DNA of 64,000 nucleotides, taken from positions 2,604,001 to 2,668,000 of the forward strand of contig NC_089560.1 in the NCBI RefSeq assembly GCF_040115645.1. Direction: 5' to 3'. The position numbers and the translations under genes were made by a program. Origin of the DNA: Euwallacea fornicatus. Taxonomy: Eukaryota > Arthropoda > Insecta > Coleoptera > Curculionidae. Shown piece after piece: positions 35,755-47,924 of this stretch; within the stretch, counting starts at the first letter, position 1, and every line of letters begins with the position of its first letter. The notes beneath the pieces are model-generated. The model was not told where the DNA came from. It saw only the letters and a list, made by a program, of their open reading frames with translations, and made no database searches.

Positions 35755-37610
35755 CAGGGTGGCTTATTTAAAGCAGTCCACCTGAAATATCTTGAATGAA
35801 AGTTTTTTCTTCGGAAAATCTCGGGACACGTCAATTTTGCTTTTAAGGGGGACATTTTTGGGTCATAAATTCGGAAGTGTAGAGTCATCCCCCTAAACGC
35901 GGTGGCAACCCCTTCGAGAATCTTAAATGGCACGGGGGCTCAAGTGGCACATCGAATCAGAGGTATTTCAATTCTGTTTACAAGTATGTTGAATTTTTTT
36001 GTTCCGCCTTTAAGTATTCTGAAAAACCGTTTTAAAATATCGGCGAAATAAAACGACGAAAAAATGGCCCAAAACTTAATAATAATAAACTCATTAATGC
36101 TACAAAAAATTATGTTCATCGTCAAATTCTCAAGATAAGGTGGTGGGTTTTTTTACCATTGAACGGGTAGTTTTGCTGCGATTTTACACTGATCAGAATT
36201 ATACCGCGAAATTTGCCGATTCATCCGACGATTCAGAGCATCATGGTTACGCCACTGCAAAGAGGTTTGGAACTGTCACCATCCAATTCAGAAACAGTGA
36301 AATAGCCCGAGAAACTGCAAGAATTTTAATGGAAGGTATCCCGGTAAGAATCTGAGCCATCCCTACGTGACAAATTTAATATCTAAATTCATGGAGGCTG
36401 GATCCGTTGCTATTAAAGACCATGAAAGATGACACACCGTTATCAACGAGGCTGCACAGATTGCAATTTTGGGACAAATTGAACTCGTAAATCAAGAAAT
36501 GTTTATGTCAAGCACCCGAGAATTAGAAGCAAATTCAGGTATTCCACGTAGTAGTATTCAGAGGATCTTGAAAAAGTATAATTTCCATCTCTATAAGATG
36601 CACTTCATTCTTGGACTCGACGAAGATGATCCTGATCGCAGCATGTAATTTTGTGAGGTGATGAGTGAAAGCATTTTGATTAATTCCAATTTTTTATATA
36701 CTAAATGCTTTCATGACGAATGTACATTCTTTCTCGATGGTTTCGACAGACATAATTGCAAGTATTAGTGATCCGAATCCTATAATTATGAGGGAACAGT
36801 ATTCACAGTATTCAAAAAAATTAAACGTATGGGCTGGAATTTGACGAAATTGTATTGTCGAACCTTTCTTTCCACCTGCTAACCTGACGGGTGAATTTTA
36901 TCCCAGTCAGCTTCAAGACTTCATCTACCCTCGCTTCGTGGATATCATTGAAGACGACGATCAAATCACACAGAATGATGTACTCTTTTAACATGATGGC
37001 GCTCTGCTACACTATCCAGTTCCTGTACGGATCATCGTTTTCCTGAACACTGAATTGGTAAAAGAAGTTTCATCGAATGGCCCCCAAAATCGCCTGATTT
37101 ATCACCATTGGACTTTTTCTTGTGGGGTCATTTAAAAACTATTGTTCATAAAACTAAATTTACCTCTTTAGACACCTCCGCCACCGAATATTGAAAGCGT
37201 GTGGTGAAATAATCCCCGAAACGTTACAAAATGTTCGGGAAGAAATTGAAAAAAGGTTTTATTACTGTATGGAAGTAGATGGGTCGCAATTTGAACATTT
37301 CATTAAATAAAACATTATTTAAAAAATAATTTTTTTCAATTTATTTCATTTATGGTTTAAAACGGTTTTCTGCAATATTTAAGGCGGAACAAAAAAATTT
37401 AAATACCTTTAATTTGATGTACCACTTGACCCCCATTTAAAGTTCTTGAAGTAATTGCCACCCCGTTTAGGGGGATTACTCTACACCTACAAATTTATGA
37501 TCTAAAAATGTCTCCCTTAAAAGTAAAATTGACGTGTCTTGGGGTTTTCCTGAAGAAAGAAAATTCCATTGAAAATATTTTAAGTGGCCTGTTTTAAACG
37601 GGCCACTCTA
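35755..37610 (+). mobile_element. DUF4817-type DNA transposon, 1.86 kb with ~250-270-bp TIRs
   Basis: TA (35753-35754) then CAGGGTGGCTTATTTAAAGC at the left. The right end, read inverted, is TAGAGTGGCCCGTTTAAAAC followed outward by TA (37611-37612). The inverted repeats run inward for some 250-270 bp (about 35755-36033 and 37360-37610), including GACACGTCAATTTT, CATTTTTGGGTCATAAATT, CCCCCTAAACG, TGGCACATCGAATC and TTTTTTTGTTCCGCCTT with their counterparts. Inside is one decayed transposase gene in plus orientation. TIR identity is moderate, so the copy is old. Confidence 0.85.
36140..37310 (+). pseudogene. DUF4817-type DDE transposase, broken
   Basis: Starts MVGFFTIERVVLLRFYTDQN (N-terminal HTH region). 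After shifts and stops it reads SKFMEAGSVAIKDHE, then TRELEANSGIPRSSIQRIL (second HTH), CTFFLDGF (first catalytic region), NVWAGI, LTGEFYPSQLQDFIYPRFVD, HDGALLHYPVPVRIIVFLNT (second Asp) and PKSPDLSPLDFFLWGHLK (third Asp). It ends EIEKRFYYCMEVDGSQFEHF, two residues and a stop at 37308-37310. The second-to-third acidic spacing is about 37-38 residues, allowing for an indel, longer than mariner D34D. The whole domain order is present but frame-disrupted. Confidence 0.8.
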
Positions 37611-38220
37611 TACATTATTAACATGGATCAAAAGAGATATTATGTCAGATGATCTGGACATCATTTTAGAAGCATTAATGGAAGGACGAACACGGAACAT
37701 TGGAAATAAGTGGGTTCAGGTAGTCCAAAATAGTCCAGGTGACCAGAATATCATTGTCCAGGTATTAATTATTGGTCCAAGAAGTTAGAAGTCACCTGTA
37801 ATGTGACGATACAGCTTTCCATAGCGAAATCACTTTCCAGGATACTAAAGCTGCCACTTCTAACAATATCAGATTCTTATTTTCGACATCAGCCTTTTCT
37901 TGAAAGTGGTCTTTCGGCATTAAAATGTGTCTTAATTGATGTTTCGCAGGCCCAGTCGTTTCCAAACACTTTCTCATATTCGCCATTTCACTACACGCAG
38001 AGAATTCAAATAAAGAGCGGACAGAGCTGCAGGACCAAGTTTCATACGTCCACCACATCAAGGCTCCAGCAACTCATCTGATGGCTCTCTATGTAATAGT
38101 ATCCCAAGAGATGAGAGGTATAACTTCTGAGCCAGCATGTCCTCAATTTAACCAGCCGATTTCCGACTTGCACCTAAACACTTATGGTGAGACGAAATTG
38201 GAGACTTCAGCTATCGTCCA
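37611..38220. other. unassigned; 55-codon frame
   Basis: Beside the transposon end the plus strand is open to about 37788 and reads WIKRDIMSDDLDIILEALME, then VQVVQNSPGDQNIIVQVLII. It looks coding-like but belongs to no family I know. The opposite-strand frame 37792-38061 and the plus frame 37803-38081 overlap each other and are equally unassigned. Confidence 0.25.
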
Positions 38221-38325
38221 CAGTGGTGTAACAAGGGGGTAACAATTCTTGTGGAGAGAAATTTTATTCTAAATATATATTTTTTGCTTGTCGCCGGCTA
38301 GGCTCAAATACTAGCTACGCCACTG
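38221..38325. mobile_element. hAT-type MITE remnant, 105 bp
   Basis: The left end CAGTGGTGTAACAAGGGGG and the right end CTAGCTACGCCACTG are inverted repeats of the CAGTGGCGTAGC type used by hAT elements. Only about 100 bp remain and the flanking 8-bp duplication is not recognisable, so this is an old, shrunken copy. Confidence 0.55.
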
Positions 38326-41300
38326 ATTAATTTAATGCAAATTGTCCTCAGTTGATTTTAATTAAAAAAAAAAAAAATTACTAATATGGGTTTTAAACCA
38401 CTGACTTTTTTTCAAGGTTTTCGCTCGATATGCACTTAAAAGTGCATCAGTTTTACTCTGAGGTTCATAATGAGTACCTGCAGTTGATCCTTGGGAACCT
38501 GTCCATGAGTGGGAAACGAATAGGTAACGAGCAGGATGTACAGAGGAAAGTAATGATTAGAAATTGATCAAGGCATATCTATCGTATTAAATCAGTACCG
38601 AATTGGTGATGTTTTCTTTGAAGGCAGGAAACGCTTCGAAATTGGTGATCTTGGTTTTTTGCTCACTTCGATTCGTCTATCGGTCAAAGAATACTTCTTG
38701 AAAGTATGAATTTCGACTGAAAGGGATGGTATGAGGTTTTCGACCACTTCAAACTTGTGTATTTACTGACGACAATCAAGAGGTATTCGGGATTGTTCGT
38801 CCAACTCGTTCCTAAAAAGTTCACCAGAATCTACAAGTGATGCGAATTTGAGAATTTCGAGTTCAGTAAACTGCGACGTGTATTACTACTTATCAAAAGC
38901 ATTTTCAGCTTCTCATCACTTGCGGTTTAAACGGAAATAGCTGTCAACTTGCTCATTTCAAATGGGACCCCCACTATATTATTTCATTTTTAGATTCCAC
39001 GTGATATTTGAGACACATTTTCCGTATAATGTCCTACAGTTAGCACATACAGTTTTTGAGATATTCGACCTTGAATTAAAAATGCGCCTCCGTAGTGACT
39101 AATTTTAAAACGGGATATCTGGGAAGTTATTAAAGACATAATCTTCAAATTTCGTTTACGTTTCTGTTATTTGTATGGCTTAGTATTGTACAGGGTGTCC
39201 AAAACTCAACACCTAACACTCACATTTTTGAAGTTGCACAAGTTTTTTTTTTCATGGGACACCTTATAGTTCTAAGCAGTATCAGGCAGAGAGTGTAATT
39301 CTCTATCGGACTCTGTCGGGGTTACCTACACCTATTCCAAACTCTTTTCGAAATAGTTAAGCTTTTTGTGAAACTAATAGTACTGTATAGGGCGTTCCAC
39401 GGTTAGGAAGCAGGTATGCTGGGATATTTCTAGTGAACAATGTTATGGCTTCGAGGGATATCATTTTCAAATCGATCTGTTCCATTTTTAACGGCGAGGT
39501 CCGTTCGTTGGAAATTATTTGATAAAAATTACGAAATCGACGATGACTCGTCCTTCTTCGCTTCTTATCTCTAACTTACCCCGAGATCCCGCGGACGAGG
39601 CTGGAATTCGTGGCTGGCCTATAACCAGTCCACGTTTTTCCGCATCGTAGTCTTTATCTAAAGCACAAACTCACCTTGATTCTTTATTCTAACCCACGAC
39701 GACACACTTTAATCCTGACCTAAACAACTGCTCATTTCCGGCAAAAGTAAGGATTTGATATTTTACGAAGCGACGACCTGAATAAGTTTATCAGTTTCGG
39801 TGCCTCCGAAGAGTTGTGAAATGCAAAAATCCTCCATTGTTATTCTCAAAAGTCGCGGCATTAGGGCCTCAATGCGGCCCGAGTGCCTACGAATGCAAAG
39901 TAGAATTTACTGCCCGGTACAGTGGAAATAACTCTCTCAGGACTACCTAACTGAAAAAGTTCCGGCTTTAAAATTAAAAATTAAGGTTTTCTATGTCGCT
40001 ATTATGCTATTACGTGCCGCTATCACAAAGCGGAGGTCACCGAAAAGCTCGCAGGAAATTCACAATTTAAGCTGTCGTTTCCAATGATCAAGCTTTCGAT
40101 AGAGTTCTACGAGTATGCTCAATTAGCTTTTATTAGGGATACAATGACCCTCTCTATCCTGGTTTGTTGGAGACCTAATTTACAATTCATATTATGCATA
40201 GTGTGATAAGTCTCATGCCTCACTGGACATGGGCTCCTATAAATAATATACAGAGCGTCTCCACTCCCGTGAATGCGTTATCTTATATCTGATGGTTTTT
40301 CATGCCATAACGCGCGATCTATCTTAAGACATATTGGTAGTCGTGTCTTGCAGCAAAGTTATTCTTCCTGGCTTGGAAATTCAATGAATTTAGCTGCAAT
40401 GCGACGATGAGACTTCCAGAGTACGGCCGCAAAAATGGGTGAAAGGGAGGATTATAATATATGTCACGTTTTTGCTTGCGATCTATAAACGTTTTTTTTC
40501 CTTTCGACAATGTAGGTTTTTTGCATTTAAAATCGTTGCGAATCCCATGAAAACATAGTTTCAAACAATTTGAACGTTGAATCAAATGAAGCACAAAAAC
40601 CGGAGATTTTCCTTTTTTTTTTTTGTTTGGAAGCAGCGACAGTAGCCCAGAAGCGGTCTATAGAATTCGGTTTATACGGGAAAACTGAAAACATTAAGGC
40701 AGCGTTCCACCAAATGGACAAAACGGAAACTTGTGCCGAAAGAACAAAAGCCTGAAATTTTCCAAACATCTTGTAGACTCGAGTCTCTCGGGACCGTTGC
40801 TGTTGGTTTTTTTCCGGCCCAACGGGACGGATTAGGCGGCTTTTTGTTTTTGTTCAGTTAAAATAAAAAAAATTAAAAATTAAAAATACAAATAAAACAG
40901 CTCTAAATTCTGCCAAGTGGACAGTCCTCTTCGGGAAACCCCCCAAGCTGTGTTGACGTTGAAGACAAACCCGCAACTCGGACAAGCCGCTGTCCGTTGT
41001 TTGTTCCACGACGGCGTCGACGCACTTATGAGTTATTAGTGCTGTTCATATTTTTGAATTTAACTACAAAACGGAAACTGGACTAATCAGTTTGGTGGAA
41101 ATTCGTCGTTCATTTCCTGCACATTCGAATCTCTGAAGCCGGGATTATTCTCCTCGCAATTTCTCAATAGCAGCCCCCAAAACATTGTTTGGAGTATAAT
41201 AATTACGAATGATTGAAACGCACTGGTTAAGCTCAACTAACTGATGATTAAACTATGATTAATGCCGGAATTAATCTCTCCTAGCCAGCAGAGATATAGG

Positions 41301-42114
41301 ACAATTTACTGCATTGCTGTAATAATTTCTACCACGTCTGGCCTGACCTCAAGAACGGCTTATTAAGTTACTGTAATCCGACAGATCATTACGCGAGTAA
41401 ACACCGCCCAATTCACTCAGAAAAAAATGAATTAAGACATGAGATTAAAACGAGCCAAATTAGAGGGAAACCTGATAAAATAAAGATGGGATAGTTTGAA
41501 AAGGGCGACGGAGACAGCGAACAAGCGTATGAATTATTGATGATGGATGCGGAAGGACGTAAAAATGGCGTGAAAGTTTAGTCGAAAAGGGCACCTTCAA
41601 GCTATGCGTGAGTAATGGAACAACTGAGGAACTTATTGAACGCACCAGCAACGCTTGCCGTAATTGCGATAAATATTATTTACTGAAAATAGTCGAGTCA
41701 TCCCGCACAGCCCTTTCCCTCTTTGAAATGGACAGTACGACGTGGCTGGTGATTTTCAAAACTCCTTGACCATCCACGTTCTCCCTTCTATATTCAGAGC
41801 TAAAACCCAATATTTTCCTGTCTGCATGTCCGCTTTACTGTCAACAAACGTTATTTCTTCGCATCCAGAGACTCTCCGGGCCCTACAATGCAGGTGGTTA
41901 GGATTTAAGTCCCAGAACTGGTGAGACATGCATTTGACACCTTCTCAACGACACCAGTACTCCACTGACGTCATATTTGATCATGTGCTTCGTCCTGCCG
42001 GATTGAACCCCATTGGAGGAGGTCGGGAAGGGTTGCAGTAACTTCCCTGCGCGGTAAAGTTCCGATACTCTAAAGCCTTTCTACGCATGTTACATAGGCC
42101 GCTAAACAGACATA
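38326..42114. other. intergenic with solitary transposon ends
   Basis: About 3.8 kb without a supported gene. TA-CAGGGTGTCCAAAAC at about 39191 and TA-CAGAGCGTCTCCACTC at about 40247 look like isolated TIRs of the CAGGGTG type with no partner found. The open frames (40319-40594, 40527-40769, 41460-41651, 41742-41924) show no domain. Confidence 0.4.
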
Positions 42115-42722
42115 CAGGGTGTTTCAGAACTATGAGATGCAAGTCCCGGGGACTGTTCAGTGCAACAACGGGAGACATCTGAGCGTAAGATGTGTCCGAA
42201 AATGTACCTCCTTAAGCCGCTACGGCCTCGTGATGATCTAAGACGGTTATGCGCAAAAATGTATTTTATCGAGTTTTAGCGCGCTTCACTGTAATTTATT
42301 TCGCAAAATAACGTGAGTCATTGTTTAAAATGTCATTTTAGAACTTCGTTACACTTGTTTAAACGACGTACACGGTTTCTGCGGACCTGGCTAAAAATTT
42401 GATAATCGATTTGAACAACCTCAAATGCCGCAGTGGTTCGTGCAATCAGGTCTTGCGCCGTTTCCAATGATATTTCACAAACCAGAGATTTCATATGTGC
42501 TCACAGGAGGAGATCTACGGTAGTGGCCAGAGGTAGATAGACGAACAGAATTTTTCAATTGAATCAGTCATTTGTTAACTGATCTGCTTCCTATTTTTGA
42601 ATGTTATTTGTCGCAAATCACGTTATAGGAAATAATAAACAAATGTTGATAAATTCACTTCATTGTTGTTGCATTCACCTGGTCAAAAGTAGATAGCCGT
42701 GGTAAAAACAGTTGAATTTATA

Positions 42723-43285
42723 CTGCGTGGCATAGAAAAGGGAACACCTTGTAAAAATGATTTTATTTAAATAATGTTTGCTACTTACGTTAAAGCAGAT
42801 ATTTCGTTCAAAAATTTAACAAATTTAATTGTTAAAAAAAAAAAATAATAATAATAATTTGTTGTTCCTCCGCGGTGTCTTATACATTCCTGTACATCCT
42901 GTACATTTTCAATTTAATGAGGTGATTCATGTCCCTTTGGGGGGTCTCATTCCAGGTTAACTGTACAGTATGACATAGCGGCGCCAGGGTTAGTGGAGGA
43001 TGGGGTAAATTATGCAACCTTCTACCTACAATATTCCATACATCGGTGAGAGATCTGGAGATCGTGATGGCCAAGGTAGCAAATTGATTGGATTTTATTC
43101 AAAGAAGTTCATAGTCACTCTAGTCGCATGTGGTCGTGCATTGTCTTGCTGGAAAACTGGATCAACAAGAGTTTTTAGATAAGGCGCGAGATGAGGTTCC
43201 AGGTCTTTTTGTACGTATCGTGGGTTGACATACTGCCTCTAATGAAAAATAATGGTGACCTGCTTCTCTTTCTTATACTACGCAG
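42723..43285 (-). mobile_element. Tc1-type transposon, internally deleted, inner layer of the nest
   Basis: The left end CTGCGTGGCATAGAAAAGGG follows TA (42721-42722). The right end, read inverted, is CTGCGTAGTATAAGAAAGAG, a clear terminal inverted repeat; the right flank reads AA instead of TA. On the minus strand the C-terminal part of a second Tc1 transposase survives: YVQKDLEPHLAPYLKTLVD, FQQDNARPHATRVTMNFFE (second Asp), WPSRSPDLS and VWNIVGRRLHNLPHPPLTL. The N-terminal two thirds are missing. It is 563 bp against about 1.3-1.7 kb for a complete Tc1. Confidence 0.75.
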
Positions 43286-43351
43286 AATACTTTAAACTCT
43301 TAAGATATCAGAAAAATATTAGTACAATTTGCATTTGGTTTATAACCTACC

Positions 43352-44369
43352 ACATGTCTCGTGATGTAAGTGTCCATATATTTAAATGAGCGAATTGTTA
43401 AAGCTTTTAATGAGGGTGACCGGAAAGTACAACGTGACCGCAGGTTCGATGTTAAAAAGGCACTTTTTATGTTTAATAAAAAGATATCAAGTAACTGGAT
43501 CAATTAACCCGAAACTAAAAACTAGATGACCAAGAAAGCTAAACAAAAAAGATGTGCGAAAGAAAAAGACTATTAGGTCGGAAAATCTATTCATGCCTTC
43601 TGAGAAAATTCGATCTGAGCTGGAAGTTTTTGGAATTTGTGTGTCTTCAAGGACTCTAAAGCCAAGACTAGTCGAAGAGAAATTATTTGCACGTAGGCCA
43701 ACGAAAAAACTACTTCTCAGTAAGAAAAATAGGGAGGCCCGAATGGAATTTGCTAGACAACGTATTCACTGGTTCAAACAAAATTGGGAACGAATTTACT
43801 GGGGCGATAAATCCAAGTTCAATTTGTTTAATTCCGATGGCATTCAATACGTTAGACGCCCCACTGGTCAGCTATTTAACCCTAAATACACCAAACCTAC
43901 GGTTAAGCATGGAAGGGGATCGGTAATGAGATAGGGATGTTTCCGCGGTTTTGGTATTGGCCCTCTAAATAGAATAAATGGAATTATGGACAAATTTACG
44001 TACAGGTACGTACTTCGGAATGTTAAGTTCCATGATGTTGAAGACAATTTTCCCATAAGATTTCATTTTCAACACAACAACGGCTCCCGACATTTCTCAA
44101 AGTTAGTTAAACGGTTGCTTAAAGAAGAAAACGTGTCGATTTTAAAGTGGCCTTCCCATTTGCCCGATCTGAATCCCATAGAAAACCTGCGACAAATTGT
44201 TGATCAAGGATCGAGAGATAAAAATTATTCAAATTGCGATGAACTGTTTACTGAAATAAAAGAAAAGTGGCAAAATATCGATTCGGCAATATTAAACATA
44301 CTGATTGAATCAGTGCCGCGTCGACGTCAGGAGGTCATTGACAATAATGGGTATTTCACCGAATATTAG
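43352..44369 (+). pseudogene. Tc1-type transposase (middle layer), broken
   Basis: ATG at about 43352 (MSRDVSVH) followed by frame breaks in the HTH region, with ERIVKAFNEGDRKVQ readable. From 43554 the frame is clean to 43932: RSELEVFGICVSSRTLKPRL, NREARMEFARQRIHW, then IYWGDKSKFNLFNSDG (first Asp) and RPTGQLFNPKYTKPTVKHGR. After one stop, 43986-44369 reads the rest. FHFQHNNGSRHFSKLVKRLL has Asn-Asn where the second Asp block would be QQDNA, so a catalytic residue is lost. The third block HLPDLNPIENL keeps its Glu. The end is VPRRRQEVIDNNGYFTEY and a stop. Confidence 0.8.
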
Positions 44370-44997
44370 TGCCTTGGGAAAGGTCCAAATTGATTTTTGA
44401 AATGATTTGAAGAAAATTGCGATGTTTTTATTTAATTTTTAAATTGTCTATCTACTTTTGAACAGGTGAATTTCAAAGATTAATTTTTTTATTGACAATA
44501 AAATAACCATCAACATTTGTTTATTATTCCTTATAACGTGTTTTGCGACAAATAGCATACCTGGCATAGGAAACCGATCAATTAACATATGCATTATTTA
44601 ATTGTTTGTCCATCTACTTTTGGCCACTATTTTATAGGTGTTAAATTGGGTGACCTGGGGGGGAGGCCAGGGAACTGGACAACATCTGCCGATCCAATGT
44701 TGTCAGAATTGACGATTCAAATGCTGACGGGCCTGAACAGAAAAGTATGCAGACGCACCTTCATATCGCAGCCATATTTGCTGTCGAACGTTTATTGACA
44801 CGTTTTCAAAAAAAATCGGCTTGAAAATACGTAAAATAATTGGATAAGACACATTTTTGCATATAACTGTTTCAAAGTATCTTAAGGCCGTAGCGCCTTG
44901 GGGAGACATTTGTGGACGCGGGTTATTATCCTCAGATGTTTTCTATTGTTGTGCTGAACAATCCCTAGAAGTTTGATCCCGTAGTTGTGAAACCCTG

Positions 44998-47924
44998 TAT
45001 TTTAAGAAAAGGTTCAAAACTTCTTGAACTTTTTGTCTCCGTTTTAGTTTGCCGTGAAACGAGTTCTGTTTTCGATGCGATCAACTATAAATCTGCCACT
45101 ATTTTTGCCTTTCTGCGTAGGGTCTTTTCCATATATTTTCCAGTTTCTTTTTCGATAAAAAGCTCACTTTCAATTACTAATCAAATCTTGCCTAAAAACT
45201 TGGGTGAAAAAAGCTGCTACGGCGATAGTTGGGAAAGGAAAACTTCATTCTTGACGAGTTGTGAGAGAACCATTCAGAAATGAAACAAAAACCACCAACT
45301 CACATCAATCAAACGACTGTAGAGAAGTTGCTCATTGTGTGTGATAAGAGGGAATTGGCTCACATGGAATTCATCAACTATACATGTGGGATCGCACCAC
45401 CTTCGACATGGTTCTATCTCAGCATGATGGACATTGATTATCGAGCCAGCCTGGGACAGGAGTTGGTCCTTAAATTACTCATTCCGCTTGCGAGTGAAAT
45501 TGAGAGTATCACAACTCAAAAAATTTACATTATTAAAAATAATTTTATAATGATAGCGGTCTCTAAAATCCAATCTCCTTCTCTATGGAAAACAAGCTAA
45601 ATCTGATTTGTAAAATTGATTTTTTTAATATTCCTCAAAGGGAAACTTTGTATTTGATGTCCATTTCAGGTTCCGAAACTCAGCCGCGACTATTCTTTCA
45701 ATTGCGAACTTCTTTTTCTTCCTATATTTGAAATGATTGTAAATTCGATTTTTTTCAAATTTCAATTTGTGTATTTTTGAAGATATGAGTAACAATGTAT
45801 CAAATTTGCCTAGCAAATATTAAATGACCACTCCAAAACTCTCGAACAAACTAGTTTCAACCTTGTGAAAACCTCCCATGAGAACTGATAGTATGCTTAT
45901 TATTTGTATTTGATATTTGCTATTAGTAAAGCAAATAACATTTTGCAACAGATTTATTTGGGAAATAGATAATGTGTCCTTGATGGAACTTCCTGCGTTT
46001 CTCAGCTTTAAAGATTTATTAGCTTATATATCCTGCTTTTTCAGCTTCAGCCGACCATACCAGTTAAAGACGCTTTGTTGGCAGCAGCAGCCAAAGGGCT
46101 TTAAATAAAGAACTGAACTGTACTAATTTAAGAAATGGACAGGAACTTTTCAACGTAAACGAGGCCTTTTCACATAAAATTAACGTAGTCACGCCATCCA
46201 CTGACCGTGTGGTAAATCTATTCCTGTTTGCTTGGCTGCGATATGATTCAACCTTTACTAAAAAGGCAATTAGGGGGTGCTGACTAATCCGCCTTCATGA
46301 GGTCAGTGAAATTCCTAGATAAGTTCGATAGTGAAGTCTATTAATTTTTGTTTTAACGGGGTGTGTTCCTAAATTATAAACTTTCCTTAATAGATTTTCT
46401 GTTATTTTTTTGCTCGTAAAGAGATAGGTTTCATCAGATTTCATACGAAAATGCAGTGACATACAGTATATCAATTTTGAAACTTTGGATTGTTTATAAG
46501 TCTGAAAATTGAATTTTCTTTTAGAACATTCAGAAACAGTTTCGGCTGAATGGAGCGGAAACCACTTTTATAGTAGTTAGAAATTTTTACGTCTACCACT
46601 AAGGCAAGGTAGCTACTCTAACTCTAAATTTTGATTCGCAATACCTATCACGTGCTATCTCATTTTAAAGTTCTTTGTAAATTGCATATAAAAAATTAGT
46701 TTCAATGCAAAAAATAATCTTTGGAAAGCTATAACTAATGCACCATTGTGTAAAATTATTAAAATATTAATTTATAAGCCGGTAGGCACTTACGTTTGTT
46801 TTTCCGGAGATTAAATATTTGAGCTGTGAAAAGAACAAACGCTCCGCAATATTATTTCGGTACACCGCAAACTAAACCAATTAAGGAAGGAAATGAAGTT
46901 TCTTTACAGTTATTTTAACCTATTTAAACTTGTAGCATAATGTGTTCCCACTCCATTTTGATGTTTGCTTCTGCATTTTATAACGCATATGTTATTTGCT
47001 TATTTATATTTGCAGTTTAGGGTTGTTTGAGTGGACTGTGTTTTCTTTTTGCATTCACAAACACATTACATTATGTGAATAATAACAAAAATTAAGCTTC
47101 ACCGTAGTTGCAAATGCGAGGAGCGATGGTGTAACAAGTCTCCAAAGAACCGAAAGCTCTATTGATGATTACAGCTTGAATATTTCATACAGCAACGAAA
47201 GCAATTATGTTTCGCGACATAAATGTGGAAAGTTTGTGAATTTAAATGCAAATTTCTAAAATCTGAAACATTTATAAAACCATCAACTGAAACAACACGG
47301 CTTAATGGAGTTTGTGTCGTAGTGAACAGACTTGGCGACTTTATAGAACTTCTATTGCTCCCAATGATTTACTTAGAGTGCTCTTCAGCAATCGAATTTT
47401 CAACGTTTTAAAATAATCTATTATTTTTTCGAAGATCGAAATTCGTTGCTTCAGGAGATGACAAAGTGTGATCTACTTTTAAGCACAGCAATTAGAAAAT
47501 GGTACAATTAGATTATAATAGACAATTATGAGTCAGTCAAGAAGTTAAGTTTAATGAAATGAAAAACGGCCAGGATGGTTTCAAAAATGAGTTTGAAGAA
47601 ATAAGTGAATTTTTGATACATTGTTTTTCGAAAATTAGCATCTGTATATATCTATCTGAGTTAAGTAGTTACAACTTTTTTAAAAATTAATTATGCCATG
47701 GATATTAAATTTAATTATTTGGAATCTTGACGTTTTGGTGAATTCTAATTGTTCATCCCATATCGATTTGCAGTCTTAGAGCCATCTATACAAATACTCT
47801 AGGCACTACTAGTGCTATTTTTGGCCTTTGATTTAATAAAGTTTCGCTAAATCAATATTTACAATTTTAACTCACCCGTATACCAACCCACCCTCCAATA
47901 GATGACGCCAGATGTTCAAGAGTA
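44998..47924. other. intergenic, no recognisable gene
   Basis: About 2.9 kb. The frame 45280-45600 (plus, 106 codons, starting MKQKPPTHINQTTVEKLLIV) is the longest, has no domain I recognise and is continuous with neither 44987-45283 nor any splice site I can defend. The remainder is AT-rich without transposon ends. Confidence 0.35.

Larger units (their letters stand above)
42523..44627 (+). mobile_element. Tc1-type transposon with IR/DR ends, middle layer of the nest
   Basis: TA on both sides (42521-42522, 44628-44629). The two TIRs are about 180-190 bp. Each holds two copies of a short repeat in the same orientation: outer GTGGCCAGAGGTAGATAGAC (42523-42542) and inner CACCTGGTCAAAAGTAGATAG-like (42676-42696) on the left; inner (44448-44468) and outer (44608-44627) in inverted form on the right. 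This is the IR/DR layout known from Sleeping Beauty-like Tc1 elements. A decayed transposase runs on the plus strand. A further Tc1-like element (42723-43285) sits between the left TIR and the gene. Confidence 0.85.
42115..44997 (-). mobile_element. DUF4817-type transposon, outer layer of a three-element nest
   Basis: The left end CAGGGTGTTTCAGAACTATG follows TA (42113-42114). The right end, read inverted, is CAGGGTTTCACAACTACGGG with TA at 44998-44999. The TIRs match over much of 42115-42290 and 44820-44997, with the inverted AAGGCCGTAGCGCC block against GGCGCTACGGCC-like sequence and a TTATGCGCAAAAATGT counterpart. The minus strand encodes transposase pieces on both sides of a younger insertion: IWLRYEGASAYFSVQARQHL and WIGRCCPVPWPP (44800-44640), and then, beyond the insertion, KSLVCEISLETAQDLIARTT and FSQVRRNRVRRLNKCNEVLK (42500-42330). 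The element at 42523-44627 is inserted at a TA between these halves. Confidence 0.8.

Noticed and set aside
37690..37780. Repeated CCAGGT-like strings suggesting a collagen Gly-X-Y exon
   Set aside because: Translation on either strand gives no Gly every third residue, and the position is upstream of the collagen-like first exon, not downstream.
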